64,000 bases of DNA, from assembly GCF_014199255.1 (NCBI RefSeq), contig NZ_JACIJF010000010.1, forward strand, positions 88,501-152,500. The letters run 5' to 3'. This document shows, one piece after another, positions 54,993 to 64,000 of this stretch (positions are counted from its first letter, which is position 1; the number at the start of each line of letters is the position of its first letter). A model generated the notes under the pieces. The model saw only the letters and a program-made list of their open reading frames with translations. It did not search any database and was not told where the DNA came from. This DNA comes from Sphingomonas xinjiangensis. Its GTDB lineage: Bacteria; Pseudomonadota; Alphaproteobacteria; Sphingomonadales; Sphingomonadaceae. Both the position numbers and the translations under genes were made by a program.

Positions 54993-54996
54993 TGGC

Positions 54997-55353
54997 TTAG
55001 CCGAGGCCGATCTTAGACAGCACCTTGCCCACCACGCCCGGCTCGTTCTTGGCGGTCAGCTTCTTCTCGGCCTTGGGGTCATAGCCCGAGCTTTCGGGCG
55101 GTTCCTGGTTGTGGATCGGCTGGGTCGAGGCGGGGGGATCCGACGCGTCCATCGACTCGTCGAGCGCGCGGTCCAGCCGGGCGTCCTTGCTCTGGGGGTT
55201 GCGCTCCAGCCGTTCGGTGATCGACTTGTCGGTGCCGGCATCCGCCGAGCCGACAGGGCCCTTGCGGCTGGTGTCGCTCTCCGGGCCCGGCGCTACCGAC
55301 ATCTTGTCCATCGCGGACTCAAGGGGGGCCGGTTCGTTCGGGTTCGAATTCAT
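54997..55353 (-). CDS. Low-complexity acidic/basic hypothetical protein
   Basis: 118 residues from ATG 55353 (AGGAG 7 bases upstream). Rich in Asp, Glu, Lys, Pro and Ser, mostly disordered, ending VGKVLSKIGLG. No domain recognised. It lies 4 bp before the CDF gene on the same strand, so they are probably co-expressed. Confidence 0.6.
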   Translation of the reverse strand: MNSNPNEPAPLESAMDKMSVAPGPESDTSRKGPVGSADAGTDKSITERLERNPQSKDARLDRALDESMDASDPPASTQPIHNQEPPESSGYDPKAEKKLTAKNEPGVVGKVLSKIGLG

Positions 55354-55431
55354 TGTCACTCTCCTGAGCGTTGCCACCCTGTAACGATCCGTCCGGCTCC
55401 CGCGTTCCCGGGGCGGACATGCCCCGGACGC

Positions 55432-55467
55432 AAAAGAAACGGCCCGGCAGGTTTCCCCGCCGGGCCG
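55432..55467 (-). terminator. Strong intrinsic terminator of the BI-1 gene
   Basis: CGGCCCGGCGGGG pairs with CCTGCCGGGCCG on the minus strand (loop AAA), followed by TTTCTTTT. It lies 28 bp after the Bax-inhibitor-1 stop. Confidence 0.85.
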
Positions 55468-55494
55468 CAGCTTTTCGATCCTGTCGCGCGCGGC

Positions 55495-56262
55495 TTAGTC
55501 GCGCGAGCTGCCGAACAGGCGCAGCAGGAACAGGAACATGTTGATGAAGTCGAGATAGAGCGTCAGCGCGCCCATGATCACGGCCTTGCCCTGCATGTCG
55601 GTGCCGCCGACATAGGCGTACATGCTCTTGATCTTCTGCGTGTCGTACGCGGTCAGGCCTGCAAAGATCAGCACGCCGATCGCGCTGATGATCAGGCTCA
55701 TCGTGCCCGATTGCAGGAACAGGTTGACGATCGACGCCACGATCAGGCCGATCAGGCCCATGATCAGGAAGGTGCCGAACGCCGACAGATCCTTCTTGGT
55801 GGTGTAGCCATAGAAGCTCAGGCCCGCGAAGCCCGCCGCGGTGGCGAAGAACACCTGCGCGATCGACATGTCGGTATAGGCTACGAAGATCGTCGAGATC
55901 GACGCACCCATCAGCCCGGCATAAGCGAAGAACAGCGCCTTCATCGTGCCTTCGGACATGCGGTTCTGGCCAAAGCTCATCGCGAACACGATCGCCAGCG
56001 GCGACAGCATCACGACCCAGCCGAGCAGCGTCGGCGCCATGCTCGCGCCGCGTTCGGAGATCTGCACTTGGAACAGCAGCCGCTGCAGCGCCTCGACCTT
56101 GCCGAACGCAAGCGCGACGATGCCCGTCAGCAGCACGCCCGAAAGCATGTAGTTGTACACAGACAGCATGTAGGACCGCAGCCCCGCGTCGCGCGCTTCG
56201 GTGCGTGCACCTGCGGTCGCAAACGGCGCGGCGCCGGTCCGGGGATCCGACCAATTAGCCAT
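55495..56262 (-). CDS. Bax inhibitor-1/YccA-family membrane protein
   Basis: 255 residues, seven membrane helices. Features: YNYMLSGVLLTGIVALAF, YTTKKDLSAFGTFLIMGLIG, FAGLTAYDTQKIK (conserved Asp of the BI-1 fold) and ALTLYLDFINMFLFLLRLFG. Family members are leak channels for calcium or protons. The ATG at 56262 begins MANWSDPRTG. No partner gene is adjacent. Confidence 0.92.
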   Translation of the reverse strand: MANWSDPRTGAAPFATAGARTEARDAGLRSYMLSVYNYMLSGVLLTGIVALAFGKVEALQRLLFQVQISERGASMAPTLLGWVVMLSPLAIVFAMSFGQNRMSEGTMKALFFAYAGLMGASISTIFVAYTDMSIAQVFFATAAGFAGLSFYGYTTKKDLSAFGTFLIMGLIGLIVASIVNLFLQSGTMSLIISAIGVLIFAGLTAYDTQKIKSMYAYVGGTDMQGKAVIMGALTLYLDFINMFLFLLRLFGSSRD

Positions 56263-56381
56263 TCTAAACTCCTTTGCACCGGCGTTTGCCGGTTGCCGGT
56301 GAATATCGGACGGGAAACGGCCCATTTCAAGCGAAACCGCTTGGGAGCCGACGGCTGGCTTTGTGAGTTAATGTTGCTGCC

Positions 56382-56918
56382 ATGCATCGCTTATTCGTCG
56401 CTCTGCGGCCGCCCCCGGCCATTCGCGCGCTGCTGCTCGATCTGATGGGCGGCGTGCCCGGCGCCCGCTGGCAGAGCGACGAGCAGCTCCATGTCACCCT
56501 GCGCTTCATCGGCGCGGTCGAGCGTCCGGTGGCCGAGGACATCGCCACCGCCCTGGCCAGCCTCCACGCCGCCCTGCTCGAAGTGTCGCTATCGGGCGTC
56601 GGCCAGTTCGACACGCGCGGCCGCGCCCATACGCTCTGGGCCGGGCTCACCCCGCATGGCGCGCTCGCCGATCTTCACCGCAAGGTCGATCAGGCGCTGG
56701 TCCGCTGCGGCGTCCCGCCCGAGCGCCGCGCCTATCGCCCGCACATCACGCTCGCCCGCATGAAGCCCGGCGCCGCCCTCACCGACGATTTCCTGCGCAC
56801 CCACGCCGCGCTGTCGAGCGCCCCCTTCGCGCTCGACCACCTCATCCTGTTCGAAAGCCATCTCGGCCGCGACGCCGCCAGCTATGAGGCGGTGGAGCGC
56901 TACCCCCTGCGCGGCTGA
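56382..56918 (+). CDS. thpR: RNA 2',3'-cyclic phosphodiesterase (2H family)
   Basis: 178 residues with the two 2H motifs HVTLRFIG and HITLARMK, about 85 residues apart. The enzyme opens 2',3'-cyclic phosphates on RNA; the tRNA ligation activity seen in vitro is the reverse. It stands alone, convergent with the superoxide dismutase gene. Confidence 0.93.
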   Translation: MHRLFVALRPPPAIRALLLDLMGGVPGARWQSDEQLHVTLRFIGAVERPVAEDIATALASLHAALLEVSLSGVGQFDTRGRAHTLWAGLTPHGALADLHRKVDQALVRCGVPPERRAYRPHITLARMKPGAALTDDFLRTHAALSSAPFALDHLILFESHLGRDAASYEAVERYPLRG

Positions 56919-56925
56919 GCCCGCC

Positions 56926-57462
56926 TCACACGCTCTGGAACACGCCACAGGCGATGCGCCCGCCCGAATTGCCCGACGGATCGGTCTTGTAGTCGTCGGC
57001 GCCGGCATGGATCACCAGCGCCGCGCCATCCTCGTCCATCAGCTGCGCGAAGGTGCCGGCGGGCAGCGTGAAGATCGTGCGGTCCGCGCCGTCCGCGCCT
57101 ACGCTCAGATTAGGCATGTCGCCGGCATGCGGCCCCTGGGGGTTCTCCTTGCCATGCTGGTGCGTGGTGGGGTTCCAGTGCGGCCCGGCGCTGGTGAAGT
57201 CCGGCCCCTCGCACTTGCCGGTGGTATGCACATGGGTGCCGTGCGGCCCGGCCGGCAGCCCGCGCGCTTCCACCATCACGCGGATCGCGCCGTCGACTTC
57301 CTCGGCCAGCGCGGTGCCCACCTGCTCGCCCGCGGCGTTGCGCAGGTCGGCCTGCGCGCGGAAATGCCCGGCCATGTAGCGTGCATTCTGCTCGGTCGTC
57401 GCACAGCCGCCCATGCCTGCCGCACTCGCGGCCAGCGCCACCATCAGCCCAATGCGCACCAT
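56926..57462 (-). CDS. sodC: Cu/Zn superoxide dismutase
   Basis: 178 residues from ATG 57462 (GGGGAG 6 bases upstream). A lipoprotein-type signal (GLMVALAASAAGMGGCATT) is followed by copper/zinc ligands in GTHVHTTGKC, GPHWNPTTHQHG, HAGDMPNL and the active-site loop GNSGGRIACGV. It removes superoxide in the periplasm. Confidence 0.93.
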   Translation of the reverse strand: MVRIGLMVALAASAAGMGGCATTEQNARYMAGHFRAQADLRNAAGEQVGTALAEEVDGAIRVMVEARGLPAGPHGTHVHTTGKCEGPDFTSAGPHWNPTTHQHGKENPQGPHAGDMPNLSVGADGADRTIFTLPAGTFAQLMDEDGAALVIHAGADDYKTDPSGNSGGRIACGVFQSV

Positions 57463-57558
57463 AACCAACTCCCCAACGTGATTGCCGCACGGTAATGGAC
57501 CGCCCCGCGCCGCGTTCCAAGCCCCCTTGGGCGCCCGGGCCTGCAGCGCACCGCACGC

Positions 57559-58215
57559 TCAATGCGTCGTGCCGCCTCCGCCCCCGCGCAGCGCCGGATC
57601 ATCGATCCGCCCGGCCCCGTCGCATGTCGGGCAGGGATGATGGTTCGGGCACGGGATCGTTCCCGCGTCCAGCCGCTCCGCCATTTCCATCAGCTTCTTC
57701 TCCAGCCGCTCGCCCGCGCCCCGATCGGCCTCCACGGTCCAGAACTGCCCGCCCGCCGCTTCCGCCGCGCGGTGCGCCGCCGAGATCTTCTCTTCCTGGG
57801 TCATGCCGCCAAAGCCGCTTTGCAGGTCGCCGCGCTGCACCAGCAGCCGCAGCAGCGAGTCCGAATAGCGCCGCTTGCGCGACACGACTTCGCCACCCTT
57901 CTCGACGACCCCGTCCCAGCCCTCGACCGCCCGGGTGTACGCCGCCTCTTCCAGCACCGCCCACCCCTTCTTCTGCGCCTTGGCCCAGGCCGCGGCGAAC
58001 TCCGCCGACTTGGCCCGCAGCCGATAGGCCGAAGTGGTCGAAACCTGCACCTTCTTGCACGCGTCCGACACGCAGCCCATCTCGGTCAGCGCCCGCAGAA
58101 ACGCCCGCTGCCGCAGCGGCGTCCACCCATCGCTGCGCACCCGATGCTCGCGCGCCACGCCCTGCGTCTTCTTCTCCTGTCCCACCGACTCGCTCCCACT
58201 GCCAAAAGGAGCCAT
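57559..58215 (-). CDS. Terminase-small-subunit-like protein
   Basis: 218 residues from ATG 58215. A helix-turn-helix (GWTPLRQRAFLRALTEMGCV, then ACKKVQVSTTSAYRLRA) and a helical region EEAAYTRAVEGWDGVVE resemble phage terminase small subunits. The C-terminus has a CxxC pair in PCPTCDGAGRIDD. No other phage genes adjoin it, so it is probably a domesticated or isolated gene. Function uncertain. Confidence 0.6.
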   Translation of the reverse strand: MAPFGSGSESVGQEKKTQGVAREHRVRSDGWTPLRQRAFLRALTEMGCVSDACKKVQVSTTSAYRLRAKSAEFAAAWAKAQKKGWAVLEEAAYTRAVEGWDGVVEKGGEVVSRKRRYSDSLLRLLVQRGDLQSGFGGMTQEEKISAAHRAAEAAGGQFWTVEADRGAGERLEKKLMEMAERLDAGTIPCPNHHPCPTCDGAGRIDDPALRGGGGGTTH

Positions 58216-58261
58216 CCAGCTATGCCCCCAAATCCTACAACGCAAGAACAGAAAGAGAACG

Positions 58262-58322
58262 CCTCAAACCCCTCTCCCCCGGGGAGAGGGAGGGCCCATT
58301 CGCAAAGCGACGGGAGGGAGAG
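58262..58322. repeat. Palindromic C/G-run repeat
   Basis: CCTCTCCCCCGGGGAGAGG is a perfect palindrome. It is followed by a second inverted module in which GGGAGGGAGAGGGG is complementary to part of the first. It resembles the elements at 43220 and 44834. Confidence 0.6.
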
Positions 58323-58479
58323 GGGCACGAAGCCCCGCCGCGAACCGATAGGAAGCAGAAGGCCCACAAACCCACCGATCACCCGCCAGGAACGGGCCCC
58401 GGGGCCGAGCGCCGCCAAGCCTTGAACTCCGGCCACCCCCGCAACCGCAACCCCAGCGCTCGCCTCGTCAGCAGGAACG

Positions 58480-58938
58480 TTACGCAGTCAAGCAGGCTCC
58501 CGGAAGACCTTCAATCCTCCTCCGGAGGGAGTGACAGGTCGGATCGTCCTCCGGACGATCCTTGGACATGCGGGGCATGCTCATCCTGTCACTGAGGACC
58601 GGTGACGCCGGTGGAGGGGTAGTCGCCACAAGCGAAATCGATGATGTGCGCATCATGCCCTCCAGATCGGAAAGCACTTCGGAAGCCGGTATCCGAAGCA
58701 CATGGACCCGATGCGCTCGAAGCCAAGCATCCCGTTCGGGCCGATCGCCGCACGCATGCGCCGCGCCATCCACCTCGATCGTCAATCGGCGCCTCGGGCA
58801 GAAGAAATCCAGGATGTAAGGCCGCGCCGGGTGCTGGTGCCGGAAGCGCATGCCCCCAGGCCGATTGCGTAGCGCCTGCCACAACAGCACCTCCGGCGGG
58901 CTGATCGCACGGCGAAGCGCCGCGGCACTGGCATTCTA
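58480..58938 (-). CDS. DUF559 endonuclease-domain protein, N-terminus uncertain
   Basis: The frame runs from about 58938 but lacks an ATG; a GTG at 58890 gives 136 residues. The core ISPPEVLLWQALRNRPGG, YILDFFCPRRRLTIEVDGAA and RAHRVHVLRIPASEVLSDLE is the DUF559 fold, related to very-short-patch repair nucleases. The 5' end may have been lost when the A+T-rich module arrived next door. Role unknown. Confidence 0.7.
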
Positions 58939-58964
58939 CAAATCAATACAACGGCACACCTTTA

Positions 58965-59567
58965 TCACTCAGAACAGTTCTGCTTTAGCTTCCTCACAAG
59001 ATTGTGGACCCTGGTAGATGGAGATACAGAACCGCCGCGCTCTAGCCGCCTCGCATTTGCTATTGCATTGTCGGTAAGATCATACAAAATATGAAAAGGC
59101 ATAGTTTTATATGGATCGCCATATTGAGCATGATATTCTTTGACCATATCTATAGCCTCTCTCTCGCTGCCGACATGGCGGTCCGAAAATCTGAAATGCA
59201 AAGCTATCCAGATCTCGAAACATCTATTAGATGTACATAGCTTTATCTCGTTAGAATTTGCCAAATTACGTGCTTGAGCAAGCACCTCATCATCGGTGTC
59301 GTCTACGTCACACACACACCAGAACTCAGCAAAGTTCCTGTACTTCTTTTTCTTCTTGATCGCATTTTCTACAGCATCAAGAACGTTTCCGCCGCTACGA
59401 ACATAGGTGTGCTCTAGGTTAAGGCGGCTAGGAGGAATCAGTAGTTTCCAGCCACGGAAATACTCGTCTTCAGTCAACTCTCCATCGTAAGCTATTACAA
59501 TAGTATAATCCCGCGCCGTCCGTCCTCCAGCGGTCCTCTTGGGGTTCACTCCTACGCTCTTAGCCAT
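58965..59567 (-). CDS. rloB: RloB-like protein (AbiLii type)
   Basis: 200 residues. TOPRIM-like motifs: TIVIAYDGELTEDEYFRGW (an Asp stands where relatives have Glu in cEGe), WCVCDVDDTDD, and SNRCFEIWIALHF. RloB partners an ABC-type ATPase in abortive-infection systems. It overlaps rloA by 8 bases (ATGGCTAA). Base composition is clearly more A+T-rich than its neighbours, which points to recent acquisition. Confidence 0.85.
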   Translation of the reverse strand: MAKSVGVNPKRTAGGRTARDYTIVIAYDGELTEDEYFRGWKLLIPPSRLNLEHTYVRSGGNVLDAVENAIKKKKKYRNFAEFWCVCDVDDTDDEVLAQARNLANSNEIKLCTSNRCFEIWIALHFRFSDRHVGSEREAIDMVKEYHAQYGDPYKTMPFHILYDLTDNAIANARRLERGGSVSPSTRVHNLVRKLKQNCSE

Positions 59568-60936
59568 CGAGCGTTTCCGAGGTAATCGTAAGATTATCGT
59601 CGTTAATCGCTCTCAGCCAAGATGGATCAATACCCGCAACAGGGACAGCGCCGTATCGGCCTCCAAGATAGCCTACTTCAAAGTTCTCGTCTTTCCGCGG
59701 AGAAAACTCTAGAAGAGAAAATAACGTCGACTCACCACTATTGGATCTTTCGCAGAACCAAACTTGATCTCTTCGTAGGTGATGAAGATTTAGAAGCCTA
59801 GTTTCATGTGTTGTGAATATTAACTGAGCACCTTTTGGATTAGAAGACCTGTTTTGAAACAATGCAAGCAGTTGACTAGCGACATGGGGATGCATACTGG
59901 TCTCTAGCTCATCAACTACATAAATTCTTCCAAACTTGAGGGCCGTAATTAAACCCGCAGAAATCGTGTAAAGCCTCTTTATACCACGTGACTGCTTTTC
60001 AAATGGCATCTCCACGTCACCATTACTGCCCGAAATTACAAATTTAACCTTGTGTTTTTGAACGTTCTCTCTGGAAAATTGATCCGAGTCCTCACCGGAC
60101 TGATCGCCCTCGCGTTGAACAACGATATCCTTGATGCATGGATCAGCCGCACGAAGAAGCGGAACTAACAAATCTTTGAAATTAGGACAATTGTATGCAA
60201 GCGCAGACGTAAACGTCTCATCCAGTGATGAGACGTTGAGCTTTATACTAGTAATGAGCTTAGTACTAAACCACCGCTGAATCGCGATACACTCCGGCTG
60301 ATTGTCCTGAGCGGCTGATGACAAAAATAAGCTGTTCTCTCTAGTTCTCCGTAGAGATGATTCATGGTCACGCTTTTCTCCTGAGACTTTAGGACCAGTC
60401 TCTAAAGTAGTTTCCACCACCTCATCATCTCTTTGAGACTTGCGAACAAACAACATTTGCTCTCTACCTAAAGGGTAGCTGTAGAGCCACTCTTCTTCAA
60501 AGAAGAATGAACTCGCTCTAAATCCGTATCTGTACTTAACGCCATCCAAATATATCAGGACTTCGAAGAACCCATATTCTTTTTCAGAGGACGTATTCTT
60601 GTCGATACGAGTTCCCGCTCCAGATTTCCACTTCGCCTGAGAGTCAGCTACTGCTCGCTGCATGTACGCTAAACCCAGGATGAAGTTCGTCTTACCGGAC
60701 GCGTTCGCACCGTAGATTGCGGTTGCTGGAAGCACCTTGTCTTTAGCTGGGAGGCCGCGCTCACTGCCAATCAGAGCACCAGGCAGTGTCTTATCAGCCT
60801 TACGCGCTAGTAGGCTCAGCACGGCGGGCTCCCTGAACGATTTATAATTTTCTACCGCGAACGAAACGAGCCTGCGAGAGCGCTTAAACTGCGTTGGTGC
60901 AACGACCCTGCACAAGGGCGGACTATTGAGCCACAC
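59560..60936 (-). CDS. rloA: RloA-like AAA ATPase (AbiLi type)
   Basis: Up to 458 residues. Walker [11 protein letters not shown] (about 75-84), a long helical insertion, signature-like [13 protein letters not shown], Walker [14 protein letters not shown] and H-loop [11 protein letters not shown] define an OLD/RloA-type ATPase. The start is a GTG at 60936 or a TTG at 60915. With rloB it forms a two-gene phage-defence module. It diverges from acnA, with their 5' ends about 190 bp apart. Confidence 0.87.
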   Translation of the reverse strand: MWLNSPPLCRVVAPTQFKRSRRLVSFAVENYKSFREPAVLSLLARKADKTLPGALIGSERGLPAKDKVLPATAIYGANASGKTNFILGLAYMQRAVADSQAKWKSGAGTRIDKNTSSEKEYGFFEVLIYLDGVKYRYGFRASSFFFEEEWLYSYPLGREQMLFVRKSQRDDEVVETTLETGPKVSGEKRDHESSLRRTRENSLFLSSAAQDNQPECIAIQRWFSTKLITSIKLNVSSLDETFTSALAYNCPNFKDLLVPLLRAADPCIKDIVVQREGDQSGEDSDQFSRENVQKHKVKFVISGSNGDVEMPFEKQSRGIKRLYTISAGLITALKFGRIYVVDELETSMHPHVASQLLALFQNRSSNPKGAQLIFTTHETRLLNLHHLRRDQVWFCERSNSGESTLFSLLEFSPRKDENFEVGYLGGRYGAVPVAGIDPSWLRAINDDNLTITSETLDG

Positions 60937-61126
60937 ACCACGCCTAATTTATGAAGAGATGAAGACATCTCTCTCGATCGATACCCTCCCCTTCCCCCGC
61001 ACCCCAAGCCGCGCTAAGGCCCTCCCGAATCTTCGTATTCACATGCCATCCGGCGCGCCCGCGCGGCCCCTTCTGCGGACCCCAGGCGTTCCTTGCCGGA
61101 ACGATTTGGAAGGAACCCGTAGCCCC

Positions 61127-63796
<2,670 letters not shown>

Positions 63797-63821
63797 GCGA
63801 GCGCGAAGCCGAACAGAAAAG

Positions 63822-63851
63822 GTCGCGGTGGCATCCACCGCGGCTTTTTTT
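63822..63851 (+). terminator. Intrinsic terminator of acnA
   Basis: CGCGGTGG pairs with CCACCGCG around CAT, extended by flanking G-C pairs, and is followed by TTTTTTTT (63845-63852). It is the clearest terminator in the window. Confidence 0.93.
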
Positions 63852-63994
63852 CGTTTCAGCTTCAACGGCGGTCGAGGCGATTTGTGACGAAGGCGCTTTC
63901 AGGTAATACCAGCTTGCGTTGAGGTTGACTCACGAAGGAGATTCCCAAGGCGGTGAAAGTCTGAATCATTGGCGTCCTGCATCAGGAGGACGCG

Positions 63995-64000
63995 ATGATG
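63995..64000 (+). CDS. Start of a gene cut by the window end
   Basis: Two ATG codons follow an AGGAGGACGCG ribosome-binding site. The 140 bp before it contain no gene. The product is unseen; an insertion-sequence gene is possible. Confidence 0.35.

Overview
The window looks like chromosome from a sphingomonad-type alphaproteobacterium. The support is high G+C coding sequence, two TonB-dependent receptors, a yajC-secD-secF cluster, acnA, a proline tRNA, and several short proteins of a kind I recognise from sphingomonads. This assignment rests on family recognition, not on a search.

Bases 1-11,500 hold an accessory and regulatory stretch. It contains the open-ended start of a beta-propeller sensor, a GFA-family protein, an outer-membrane barrel, a frameshifted TetR regulator, two alpha/beta hydrolases, a nitrilase-type amidase and a PAS histidine kinase. 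A divergent NarL/FixJ response regulator and envelope proteins of unknown role follow. An intact IS481-family element follows at 11,516-12,527.

Bases 12,500-25,650 are a mobile island. It begins with MbcA/ParS/Xre-type antitoxin genes, a decayed small gene and hypothetical proteins. Next come a tyrosine recombinase, a DUF5343-like gene with a palindrome-rich upstream region, a small winged-helix protein, and a tightly overlapping tnsA-tnsB-tnsC-tniQ operon (Tn7-like). A second tyrosine recombinase and a cluster of palindromic CCA-N8-TGG sites close it. A 24-bp motif (19 of 24 identical) sits just upstream of both the DUF5343-like gene and tnsA. This island is the best candidate for an under-described system.

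Bases 25,650-36,900 hold a DUF2332 protein, a methyl-accepting chemotaxis protein, a TonB receptor with EF-hand-like loops and a phosphate-selective (OprO/P-type) porin. A beta-propeller phytase diverges from a second TonB receptor. Together they suggest uptake of phosphate or organic phosphate.

Bases 36,900-58,900 are mostly housekeeping: an esterase behind tRNA-Pro(GGG), yajC-secD-secF, glyoxalases I and II, a neutral zinc metallopeptidase, a hydroxybutyrate dehydrogenase-like SDR, a cold-shock protein, an M20 amidohydrolase, a CDF transporter, a BI-1 protein, an RNA phosphodiesterase and a Cu/Zn superoxide dismutase. Two notable items are a class D beta-lactamase paired divergently with an AmpR-like regulator, and a TPR protein with a PRMT7/PRMT9-like methyltransferase domain.

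Bases 58,960-60,940 are a visibly A+T-rich two-gene rloA-rloB (AbiL-type) defence module placed next to acnA, which ends with a strong terminator near the right edge.
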